A stretch of DNA of 64,000 bases. Source: Asterella californica. Lineage: Eukaryota > Streptophyta > Marchantiopsida > Marchantiales > Aytoniaceae. The stretch is from NCBI GenBank assembly GCA_036924285.1, contig JAYKYS010000016.1, forward strand, positions 2,356,001 to 2,420,000, given 5' to 3'. Made by a program: the position numbers and the translations under genes. The notes under the pieces are model-generated. The model made no database searches, was not told the DNA's origin, and saw only the letters and a program-made list of their open reading frames with translations. This document shows, one piece after another, positions 1-10,300 of this stretch. Position 1 is the stretch's first letter. Each line of letters opens with the position of its first letter.

Positions 1-117
1 CCATTTGGCAGTGTAGGCTTTCTCGACTTTGATGCGTTAGTAGGTAATGTTGTCTGCCCTGGATCTAAGATATTTGTTTGACTCCTTTGTTTTGGTTACG
101 GTTTTCTGTCTCCACAG
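1..117 (+). other. Intron of the MYST acetyltransferase gene (partial)
   Basis: This stretch has stops in the relevant frame and ends with a T-rich tract followed by CAG at 115-117, just before the recognised last exon. The upstream donor lies beyond the window edge. Confidence 0.75.
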
Positions 118-324
118 GAATTAAGTGATATGACCGCCATCAAGACAGAGGATGTTATAAGTACGTTACAGTCTCTGGAGCTTATCCAGTACAGAAAAGG
201 TCAGCACGTTATTTGTGCGGATCCCAAACTCCTTGAACGACACTTGAAAGCAGCAGGGAGAGGAGGTCTTGATGTCGATGCCTCTAAACTTATATGGACT
301 CCTTACAAGGAACAGGGAGGATAA
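118..324 (+). CDS. HAM1: MYST-family histone acetyltransferase, last exon (partial)
   Basis: The final exon encodes 68 residues plus a stop. It begins after a pyrimidine-rich acceptor (tctccacag) and starts in phase 0 with ELSDMTAIK. The residues include [19 protein letters not shown] and end WTPYKEQGG. This is the C-terminal end of the MOZ_SAS catalytic domain and tail of plant HAM1/HAM2 (HAG4/HAG5), which I recognise nearly residue for residue. These nuclear enzymes acetylate lysines of histone H4 and are the plant counterparts of Esa1/Tip60. The acetyl-CoA-binding core and the chromodomain lie outside the window to the left. The exon contains an in-frame internal ATG, but nothing suggests that it is a start. 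Orthology to the HAM clade is strong; which paralogue it is cannot be told from this piece. Confidence 0.93.
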   Translation, partial: ELSDMTAIKTEDVISTLQSLELIQYRKGQHVICADPKLLERHLKAAGRGGLDVDASKLIWTPYKEQGG

Positions 325-1893
325 ATTGAAAACTTTTCACTTCTTTTACTCCGTGTATAAACGTTGGTCTCCCTTCGAGCCATAGTATCTGGCAGTAAGT
401 TCCATCTCAACAGTAGTAAATGTTCCGGGTTGACCAGTAGCAAGGTACCTTTGTAGTTCCTGTACAGTATCCCCCGTTTTGTGTATTATATCTAGTTTCC
501 TCTAGAAGAGCTTTCACTCGTTGCACCAGGAATTAAGAATCTGGATGCTGTACGTGATACATGAGTATTTCTCAACAAGAAAGTTACAGTTCGACTCCTC
601 TCGGCGCACGAGGTGTGTTTCTTCGAGATGAATCGAAGTGTATTTGCTAATTTCGGTGTTATCGTCCAACGATTCCAGACCATGTATGTTATTTGTACGA
701 ACACGTTGGTTGGGAGCAGATCCAAGTGTGGACGTCGTACTACGGGGAGATTTGTTGGCTCTCAAATCGTATTTGCATTGTTCTTGGACTAGAGACCTAG
801 GACACCGGCAGTCAGCGAGTGCTTGATTGAACGTCAGCAAGGATTGTCGCTGTCTTTGGCCGACTGTCATGCCACAGTGCAAGCTGGAAGCAGCCCCAGC
901 AATGGTCTCGTGGATTGTGATGGGGAGAGCTTGATTGGTTACGTCTGATTCAGGCTTCGGATAGAAGGTTTAGAAATGCTGGCCCGGGACATATCTGCTG
1001 GTGGGACTTGTCTTATGTGCTAGCGGAGTTACTGTGAGAAAAAGAGGAGCTAGTCTTGTCATGATCTCCAGGTTCTCTTATCAACGTACTCCGTATCAGT
1101 TGCATACACTCCCTAACCATGTTGGGAAGAAGAGAAATTCACTTGAACACGATTACATTTAATATAAGCAATAACCGATACTCCAAATCAGAAAAGCACA
1201 GGTGAATATGACAGATAAGAACATTAAGTTTATTTGTGGAGTGAAGCAGGAACTGGGTGGATAGAATAAGATCCATGTGTCCGGCAAATGTGGAGAAAAG
1301 GAATGAACTGTGTGAACATAAACATCATAGAAGCGAATACCTGGTGGAAGAAGATGTAGAGGGTTAATTCTGACTTCAGCAGCAGGTCCGGTCTGCTGCC
1401 TCCTGGCAATGAAAGTTTTGGAAGGGGAGAGTCACCACCCATCCATCGTGAGACATACGAACAAGTTGGAAGCGGAATCCACAATGCTGAAGTAGAGCCT
1501 CTATATAGTGCTCCCGAGTCGAGGGCCGATCAGAAGGTAGGTGCGAACGCGAGGCAAAGAGCAGCTTCAGCTTAAGCTGCTCGCTTCCGTAAGAATGCAA
1601 ATGCAACCCTAACATGCTGAAGTCAATAGTCCTAAAGAGAAAGCGAATGTTTTATCAAGGTAAAGCTACCCAATCTGGGTACTCGCACTGGAAGTGAGGT
1701 AAGGGACGGTGGCAAGAGCTGCAAGCGATTGGCCATATACGTCAGTATACCACAGTATGTCACTTCGTAAGTGATAAACTTTTGCGGCCATCGTTCGGCG
1801 TGGATCTAGGGTTGGTTCGTGCGCAGGTACGCTCACCTTTGAGAATTTGGTCTTCTAGCGCACCGTCGAAGGCGGGTACTGGTTCGAACAAAC
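325..1893. other. 3' UTR of the acetyltransferase and intergenic/promoter region
   Basis: I see no supported coding sequence here. The first few hundred bases must include the 3' UTR of the acetyltransferase gene. Roughly the last 250 bases should hold the promoter and leader of the gene starting at 1894, but I found no convincing TATA box. Short open frames on both strands (for example 1230-1615 minus) show no family resemblance. Confidence 0.5.
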
Positions 1894-2881
1894 ATGTCGC
1901 TCGTGGATTACGCTTCAGATGAAGCCGAGACAGACGAGGATGAGGAGACTGTGCTAGTACCAGCAGCCGCTACTGGAGATGATGCTGCAGGTCCGTCTTC
2001 TTCCGGTTCCGTGGCCATGTGAGTACGCGAAGAGAAGGTTTGTTGTAGCAAATTCTAGTGGAAAAGAATGTAAAGTATTTATTCAAATCGTATTGGGAAT
2101 TTTGGGATTGTCACAACACAACTTTCGATGGTGATTTCCTCACCATCAGGAACCAAGCGTTACTTAGATCTTTGTGTAGCTCGATACAAAGCTAAAGCGT
2201 AATCTGTTCACGTTGGAATTGAAATATTGCTGCAGTGTTCATAGAATTACGTATTTGATGTCGGTGCTCGCAAAAGAGACTCACTAGACGTTCTTCACGT
2301 TCTTCAGGGACACGGATTCGAAAGACGACGTTCCACAGCAAAGCCCGATAGTTCGAGTACAATTACCCGATGTGGCCCTTCTTTTAGGTCCGAGTGATTC
2401 TGGGACTGCAACGACAGCAAATCCTCAGAGGAAAAGGGAGCCTGCTGCCAACGGGTCAGCTCATCAGTTGCCTAACAGAAAAGTACCGAGAGGAAACCTT
2501 CGGCCTTCTCGAACTCCGCCGGATACTGCGGGAGGCCTTCTTCTGCCACCCCAGTTGCGAGGAAGGCAAGTTCTTGCTCTTTGTTCCTGCAGTTGTTCAC
2601 CAGAGGATGTTTTGTGACTGCCGATGGTGCAGGTTTCCGGACGGTGAAAGAGTGAAGCCTCACTCTTACGTGTATCGTTTGGGTGGTCACATCATTCACA
2701 GAGGCTTTATAAGCTCTTTAGACAAAAGTTTACCAGTCGAGGTGTTTGAGTATCATATTGAAGAACCTTGTACGTATATCTGAACTGCCGCGAATGAATG
2801 TATCTTGTTGCTCTTTTCAGGAGTAACGTAGCGACTGAGGACCTCGATAAGATCTTCACACGCAGGTCGCAAAGAGGATGA
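1894..2881 (+). CDS. Small acidic/basic plant protein of unknown function, three exons
   Basis: Exons 1894-2018, 2308-2565 and 2821-2881 join in frame to give 147 residues. The N terminus is very acidic (MSLVDYASDEAETDEDEE). The middle is Ser/Pro/Arg-rich with a hydrophobic LPDVALLLG motif near residue 60. The C terminus reads LLLPPQLRGRSNVATEDLD-KIF, a block I associate with a short conserved plant protein that has no assigned function. The start is the first ATG in a good context and opens the acidic segment. The donor of exon 2 is AG|GCAAGT, a consensus GC-AG site, and joining there is what restores the conserved block across the junction. No catalytic motif or membrane segment is visible. 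It is likely intracellular, possibly nuclear given its charged composition; that is inference. Confidence 0.72.
2566..2820 (+). other. GC-AG intron inside the small gene
   Basis: The donor reads GGAAG|GCAAGT and the acceptor CTCTTTTCAG|GAG. Using a conventional GT donor nearby breaks the frame before the conserved GRSNVATED segment. A longer frame running through this region (2394-2783) is in a different phase and is read as an intronic shadow. Confidence 0.7.
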
Positions 2882-4472
2882 AGTCATCGTCCAGCTTAAA
2901 GTGTCGATTTAGTGTAGTGGCGTTTCACTTTGTCATACCAGATGGTGAGTGCTTCTTGGTTGTATTGAAGATTGCGGTTGGGTCGTTGCTGAATCGATTT
3001 ACGGATAGCTTGCCTCTGACAAGCATGGATAGACCCAGCATCTCACGGGGTTCATATATTGCGTGTTACCTCTGTGTATGGGTTTGGTTCTTGTTTCGAA
3101 TTACCATTCTCATGGACGAATATAGATCCAGGATTTGAGACTACGACCACCTGGGTCTGGTTGAAGAGCTTGACCAGTTCTTATCGAGGCTGCATATTAC
3201 CTGCTATCGTTTTATGCACTTACAGTTTACCAACTGAATCCACACGGGCAATGCCTGAATCAATCGGGTTATTTTTCATTGCTTCCAATGCAGGTATCAT
3301 CCGAGATGATGCTGAGTAGTTTCTTCTTCGGAAAGGATGGTGCGGCAACTCGCTTACACTGTCGTTTTTGTAATTTTCATGTAACTAGATGTATTATGTC
3401 CTGGATAGAAATGATAAAGTTGAAGCACGATTTTAGGCTCTTTAGAGTTCTTGTGTATTCTGACTGATCAAGGCAATAGAAGTCTTCAAGATGCGGATCC
3501 GTCTTCTTAGCACGTAAGCAAATAAAATCATTCGGATCTTACTGCGGCTACCTGTCTTCTTGGCTGAACTGAAGGCTTTCGGGAGTAGAAATGATGCAGG
3601 CATATACAGAGATCTCTACGAAAATGGATCGGATGATATTGTCTTCTACTTTTCTGTTTTTTCAAATCTCTCGTTGCGTACCTACATTCGTGTGTTCCAC
3701 GCTTTATACAGATGGTCAGCATCTGTTTCACTTACAGCAGAGGGTTTACTACATGCGGTAAGCGGCAAAATAATGGGGTTGTGTAATTCGCAGTGTTTTC
3801 TCATTTATTTCTAGCTAGAAATACACATATGCTTTGCCTTATCTCAGATTCCGTAGTGTTAATGTATGGTCTCGATATAATACAGCTGTTCGGTGTATTC
3901 TGGAAGTTACTGTCACCTTGTTTAGCAGTTTTTAACGTCATCCTGATGTATACGCGTAGGTCTATGGCAGGGTTATGTGAAGGGTGCAGGTCAGAAATTG
4001 TAGTCATCATTTTCTGGTATATGGTGAAAAATATGTGCAGACAAAACCTGACAACAAGCCGGTTTCAGCTGAAGTCTACAGGGTCTCGCATTTCAATAGC
4101 ATAACTATTAATGGAACTATCTCTTTGTGGCTTAAGTACTTTAGTTTTAACAGACTCTTCCATCTTCATCGGACTATCCATTTTGATTTGCAGTCATTTA
4201 CAACTCTCTCAAGCTCGTATCGTCTTAACAGTCATCACGATAGGGTATATGTACAATTTTATGTAGAGCACTACATAAATACCGGAGAACTTGGGAAACA
4301 CATTGTTTGTAAACGTGGAAATCGAATGTACGATCAATAGATGTAGGAATCTGAAATCTGTTGCTTTATTCAGAAACTATTGTTGATCCGCTGGCGTACG
4401 ACGACACTGAAGCAATGGGGGATAAGCATAAAACACAAGTACGAAACCATATAGTGTCATCGAGACTATTGG
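2882..4472. other. 3' UTR and intergenic region, no recognised gene
   Basis: There are several short open frames, the longest about 118 codons at 3984-4340, but no recognisable domain, no coherent splice pattern and no repeat structure. I regard the frames as chance. Confidence 0.5.
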
Positions 4473-4980
4473 CAGGAATTTGCTTGATCACACCCCCCAG
4501 TAGGTTCCTTGAGCTTGATCATATCCCTGCTAGGTTCTTTAAGCTTGATCATACCCCCGACGGGTTATTGACAGTAGAACCAGTCATTTTATCTTTTGGT
4601 TCATCATTTTAGTACTTCCAACCTTTACTGAATATCACTGTAATTTAAAATATTTAACATTATTCAAAATAGTTAGACTACACATGCTTGGAAATGTAAT
4701 ATGTGCAGTCTCATATGTGACTGAATATCATTGTAATTCAAAATATTTAACATTATTCAAATAGTTAGACTATTCATGCTCGGAAATGTAATGTGCAGTG
4801 AGTAACATCACAAAGTGACTGGTTTTACAGGCAACAGCCAGTCAGGGGTGTGATCAAGCCATACATCGGAAGAGTGATCAAGCCATACATCGTAAGAGGG
4901 GTGTGATCAAGCCATACATCGTAAGAGGGGTGTGATCAAGCTCAAAGAACATACCTAAGGTGTGATCAAGCAAATTCCTG
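4473..4980. mobile_element. 508-bp non-autonomous DNA transposon (MITE-like) with terminal and subterminal repeats
   Basis: The left end starts CAGGAATTTGCTTGATCACA and the right end is its reverse complement, giving a perfect 22-bp terminal inverted repeat. Inside each end the CTTGATCACACCCC-type motif recurs in tandem: three copies on the left to about 4560, and five reverse-complement copies on the right from about 4847. The flanks are agactattgg (4463-4472) and agattattgg (4981-4990), a target-site duplication with one mismatch. An 8-10 bp duplication and a CAGG start fit an hAT- or MULE-like family, but no transposase is present, so the superfamily is a guess. The centre carries a separate direct repeat (4630-4709 and 4723-4799). 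Confidence 0.8.
4630..4799. repeat. About 80-bp direct repeat, two copies
   Basis: Copy 1 (4630-4709) and copy 2 (4723-4799) both run from gaatatca to atgtgcagt, with a few substitutions and small gaps. They form the core of the inverted-repeat element that surrounds them. Confidence 0.85.
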
Positions 4981-5124
4981 AGATTATTGGAGTTTGATAT
5001 GAGAACAGTCGGAAGTGCATATACTGTATCGGGCCAAAGTGAAAGTGGTACTTGTGCCATCAAGGGGTAAAGGTAATTCAGAGGCTTCCCATCTTACCTC
5101 AAAACGAATGAACCAGATAATAAT

Positions 5125-5160
5125 GGCCTTACAATTTCTCAAAAGGGAAACTGTAAGGCC
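5125..5160. repeat. 14-bp stem-loop
   Basis: Arms 5125-5138 (ggccttacaatttc) and 5147-5160 (gaaactgtaaggcc) pair with one wobble around an 8-nt loop. A weaker relative (ttacagtttctc / gaagaaacagta) lies at about 5649-5680. The stem-loop sits just ahead of a double-hairpin element. Confidence 0.75.
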
Positions 5161-5168
5161 ACTCAACA

Positions 5169-5280
5169 CATATTATTCATTATTCACCTCCTCCATCTGC
5201 CGATGGAGAGGCAAGATATGCAAGGGTTTAATTTATCGCCAAACCTTTTTCACAGGAAGGGTTTGGTCATAAATTGAATT
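5169..5280. repeat. Double-hairpin element, copy 1 (isolated copy)
   Basis: Two adjacent stem-loops. The first has CTCCATC/GATGGAG at its tip and CATAT/ATATG at its base. The second pairs AATTTATcgCCAAACC with GGTTTGGtcATAAATT. The order and sequence match, in reverse orientation, the well-preserved copy at 61467-61572. Shared marks are the ATTCACCTCCTCC block and an AT-rich outer arm that ends in TTTAATTT. Confidence 0.75.
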
Positions 5281-7364
5281 ACGAATTACGATTTATTTAT
5301 AAGATAGAAATGTGATATATAATGATTTGTTTGAGTATTTTATAACATTATAGTTATTATTTTTATGTATATTTGATATTTATTAACAAAGAACATCTAT
5401 TCTGAAGATTTTTGATTCTTTTAAGTCTATCTGTGCAACATCTAAATACATTATACTATATTAAAAACATAAACTATATTATATATTAAACATAGTATGT
5501 GATATATTTATATATTTTTTCATAAAATAAAATAAATATAATTAAACATCCCTCCGCTCTGATTCCACCAAAATCTTCTCTGTCTTTTATTTTATAACCG
5601 TTCTTGCACGTCTGAACACAAACCACGAGTTGGAGGTATATTTGGGCATTACAGTTTCTCAAAGAGAGAAGAAACAGTATATGGATCTTCCTTTGCGGGG
5701 ATGATAAGACATATATAAAAACGCGACGCGATATATAGCCAACGGATGAGAAGACCCGATCAAGCCTTACAAGGGAAAGAAGGACCCGAAGGGCCAAGCA
5801 ATAACCACCCTGAAGGGGAGAACACCGGGGCTAAGCCCCGCTATCAGTAGCTCTAAAATCGCCAGTCGCACCTATAATGTCGGAGACCAAAAAATCAGTA
5901 CCTCTATCTACAACGATGATAAGACCAAAATGCGACGTGTACGATCCTTTATGAAGAAACTGATGCATCTGAGATTATCGGGTTCTCAGGAGGTCTAATT
6001 TTACCGAAGTTGGAAAATCCAAAACTACAAGTATACCGTGATGATAACGAGGATAAGAGATCTGCACACCACGTACAGCCGGAACTGGGTATAAATTGGA
6101 TAACCGGCAAGTTTGGCTGGGCTAGCAGGCATAGCAAGGACAACTCCTCCAAAGAACCAGTGCATGAAGCCTTATTTCATTTCGTTTCTAGAAGTTCGAA
6201 GTTTGAAGTTCGAGCCATTGCAGTTTTGCCTCTTTCAGGAGGCTCTTACTCAGTATTGTTTTAAGCGACGTAAGCGTTCCCTTACTTCGAGAACACATGT
6301 CACGGTAGCGTCCAGAAAAGACAGAAATTTGTTTCGGAAGGATCCAAGAAAGGAGTTTCGTTTTGGTTTCCTTCTAACTAACATGATCCTGCGAGTCTCT
6401 CTTCCTCTTCCTCTCAAAGGAGAAGTTGAAAATATTCTGCGGATGCTGCCATCGTCGCAGGCCGAGCGTAGGCTCATGACGTGACATTATCATCAGACGT
6501 ATCTGACTGGTTTTCCAGGAGAGTGTGTAGGGAGCGTGTCTGTCAGCAAGGGCGGGCCCGCACCACAGTGGGACAGATTCCGTATGTCAACTCCCCTGAC
6601 ATGACCGGGAGAAAGGTCCATGGAAACTGAGATTGTATTCTTGGAACTCGTTGGCGGATAAGGACTGCCACGTGTAGGTTGCACCGAGAGAGTGACTGGC
6701 GACACGCGCGGAGTGTGCGGAACAAGAGAACGAGTAACAACACAAGCAGCAAGGACGAGAATGGAAGAGCAAGCGCATGAGAATGGAGCGATAGCCCCAG
6801 GGAAGGAAAGGAAGGAGTGAAAACAACGACCGACAAGAGAAGAGAGAGAACAAAAGGAAAGGAAAGCGCGGTCCAGGTCGTTGTCGCTGCTACTAGTGCA
6901 GTCACCAGTTCGCATTTGGATTTCTCGCTCTGATACCTCTGACAACAAGTTTTACGGTAGTCCGCGAACCAACGGAGTCAGTGTTAGAGAGCAAGGAAGA
7001 CATTTCCTCGTCTTTCCCTTTTCTTTGTACTGAGTGAGACAACAGCGACGCAGAGGAATTCACTCATCTTTTCTGAATTTGGTGATGGAGTCGTAAATGA
7101 AGATGGATTGGAGGTTTGTGGTCTTTGAGAAGGTTGAGGGTTTCGGAAGACAGGAAATGTCCATAGAGGCGGTAAAAATTTGGTAGTAGATTTTGACGGT
7201 GAATTGAACATGCGGTGAGCACCAAAGGAGGACTTCTTACGACTCGATCTGAGTTGAGGAGGATATATTCTGGAATCCGGTGGCGTTGAGCTCGCATACA
7301 CAACAATGGGGACAGGTTACGTTGACTTACGAATATGACAAGTAGAATTGGAAGTTTGAGAAAC
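5281..7364. other. AT-rich then GC-richer intergenic region and leader of the next gene
   Basis: Positions 5281-5560 are very AT-rich, and from about 5700 the composition returns to genic levels. A short GC hairpin (CGGGGCT A AGCCCCG) lies at 5826-5840. Positions 6500-7330 contain only chance frames, mostly low-complexity Ser/Leu shadows on the minus strand. The last few hundred bases should contain the promoter and 5' UTR of the CPSF-A-like gene. No TATA box stands out. Confidence 0.5.
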
Positions 7365-10300
7365 ATGGCTGTTCCTGATGGGACGAGCTCTGAGCCCGCC
7401 AATGCTCAGCAAGCCTTGTATATGGCAAAATCCGTCCTTAGAAGCAGCGCGGTTCTGCAAGCTGTGTACGGGCACATACGTTCTCCTTCTACTCTTGATC
7501 TTGTCTTCGGCAAGGTAATTTTACTCTAATTTAATTACCTTAATTTGCTCTGCTCCCCGATTGCGCCGTTGAAATGGTAGTACTAAAATTCTGTCAGTGG
7601 TAATCCACACTTACTTTGGTGTTTAAAAAATGGCGATGTTGCCATTCTACACGAGGCCCCTGAGCTGGGTAAATCATTTGAAACTGTGACGTGCCCCAAG
7701 ACAGAAGATCATCAGTGCAACTGTTAAAGCTCCACATTCTATCAGAGTTATTATACCCGTCTTGTATTTGCAAGTTAGGGACTTGAATGCCTCGTACCAG
7801 TCAGGTACACACAACTTGGAAAACGTTGGGACAAGAAAGCAGATGAGAATCTCGGCTTTTGGAGTCCATCGCGTAAAATTGCCTAAGGAGCCAAAGTTGA
7901 ATCAGCGTATCGCCGCGGATTCGTTGAGAGCCAAGGTTCCTCTTTGTGATTGATCCGCTGAGAGGAATTGCCGCGTTTGATATCTCTTGATGGTGAATCA
8001 ACATCAGCTTGGGAATTGGTGATGACCATGGTTCTACCGGTCTCGGTGGAACTACGGTCTGAAAAGGTCTTGCCTTTTGTGCGCTGATTGAGTCATGGAT
8101 AATGGTATCGCTACCGTTGTGATTACTTGTCAGAAGTGCTGGGTCGTCTAAAGTGGTAAAGCTGTTGCACGATTGGGGTCTAATCGGTGAGATTTCACCT
8201 TTGTCCCTAGATTTCTGGGCTCTGCCGTCTATTCGGTTGAGTTAGCTTGTGAGGCCACTTCGGTCTGTAATTAGGATGTAAGTACTTATGCAATTCGTGC
8301 TCGCACCAGGTTGTCGGAAATTAATTTCAAGTATGTGTCAAATCTTGTGGTTACTAAGTTCATGTCAAGGTAGCGCCTCTGAATCTTCTTTGTCGTTTAC
8401 CAGAATCTTGTTCTGATTATTGAACCCGAGTTTGATCATCAGTATTCGCTGGTACTTCTGGTTCACGAGGTCTTAAATCAAAACGTGTGAACTCGTACTG
8501 CGGGTTTGGGGGGTTTCGAACTTCGTTCTAATACCGACGGAGTTCACCTCGTGTTCGGTTTTACGTTTAGAAGTGAAAGTGTCTGATCAGCCCGTCGCTA
8601 AGCTGTGATAATTATCCGTATATAAAATGTTCATGTTTTCCGGGTATTGGTAACTTCATTCTTTTCCTTTCGGTGTGAATTCGAGTCCTATACAACCACT
8701 GCAGCAGTTTAACCAGTCCAGTGTTTATTACAGCATGTGGGCCATGATCACGAAGAGCTGATGATTTGCTTGTTTCCGTTAGGAAACAACTTTGGAGCTT
8801 GGAGTCGTCAGCGAGGACGGAGTTGTTCAATCTTTATGTGAGCAACCTGTATTTGGTACTATCAAAGATCTGAAGATTTTGCCATGGAATGAAGACTTCC
8901 GTGGAGTACAACCTGAGGTCTGTTCTTGGAACCTTAAGAAACAATTCTAGTTGTTCTCGTACAAGTATATACCCTCATTCTACAATCAAGCGTAATTGAG
9001 AGCTGACCACAGTAGTTTCTGTACGAGACGCATCCACGCCGTGACCCGGTTAGACAGGAAGGACGTTCGGATCAGTGTGGGAGCAAGAAGCTCGAGTTAG
9101 TGAACCCAGAGTCCGTGCGTCGTCGTTGTTACTGTTTGATGTCTCTGAGGACTGCTGAAAACCCAATTTCAGGGGCTGCTTGTAGAAACTGGAGAGGCCT
9201 GTCAGAGGGAAGGTTGGAGTTATCTATGTAGGTCAGTTGGAAACTCTAGAACCTGACAAGTTCATCTTTAGGGCAATCCAGTTTGTACAAATGATACTGA
9301 ACTCTGTCCTGTGGTTCAGTTTTATGGAAAGGACCTGCTTGTCCTTCTCTCAGATTCAGAGAAACTCTCCTTTCTCACCTTCAATGTTGAGCTTCATAGG
9401 TATGTACATGTCTCCAGGGTTTTACATGTCAAGTGATTGTCGGTTGTAGGTGCTATCGTGCTGTTGTGCTTTGATTAGTTAGTTCTGTCTATTCATAAGA
9501 CACATGTCTGGGTATTAGTATGGGTTACGGTCCGTCAGTGGAGCTTTGATCACAGGACAGCATAGGTAGTACTGATACACATATTTCTCGGGCTACGGCC
9601 ACAGGTATGTAAATGAATGCTTGACAATCGTCAATATTCTACGCAGATTCCTGGCCGTTTCGCACACGAGTTTGGGCTCCCCAGGAAATGAAGCAACACA
9701 TTGTGGGCGCTTATTGGCTATGGAATCCAGGTAAGTCAAGTTTTCAATCGTCTCATAGGCGTACTAGAACGAGGTTGTTGGTTCTGTTGTTAAAATTGAA
9801 GGTTTGACTTTTAAGTCCATGGCAATATTCATATCTTCGCTTTTCAGCAGGGAACAAGTTTGTTTCTCAACTTGACTTTAAGCTGAACTTTCAGGCAGCA
9901 AAGTAAGATGCAAGCAGAACAGCATCTCAGAGCAGTTTGCTATTTGTCGACTCCGTAGTCTACTCTTGATTATTGATCTGAGGACTCTCCAGTTACTTTG
10001 CTTTAGTAGGTTATCCCCACTTCTTGAGTGGCGTTAGATGCGTTCTCTAATTTCCCTCTGAAGTTTTGCTTCTATCACCTCCAAACTAAGTCATCTTTCT
10101 TGCATTCACGACGGTTTACGTAACGGATCAGGGGACGCGCGATTGCAGTTGCTGCATTCGAGGACAGTGTTACTGTTTTTCTTACTTCATCTGCGGCGGG
10201 AGACAATGTTGTGGAAGATGAGGTCAATAATAAATCACCCTTCTTGTCCCGTGGTATTTCAGATGTTTAAATTGAAGTAGTTCAAGTTGCTTCTTCCTTA

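Noticed and set aside
2394..2783. 129-codon plus-strand frame
   Set aside because: It is out of phase with the conserved exon 2 and runs into the GC-AG intron; no family resemblance.
6493..7301. Several minus-strand frames of 88-151 codons
   Set aside because: Overlapping in different phases and rich in Ser, Leu and Pro low complexity, upstream of the CPSF-A-like gene; no domain seen.
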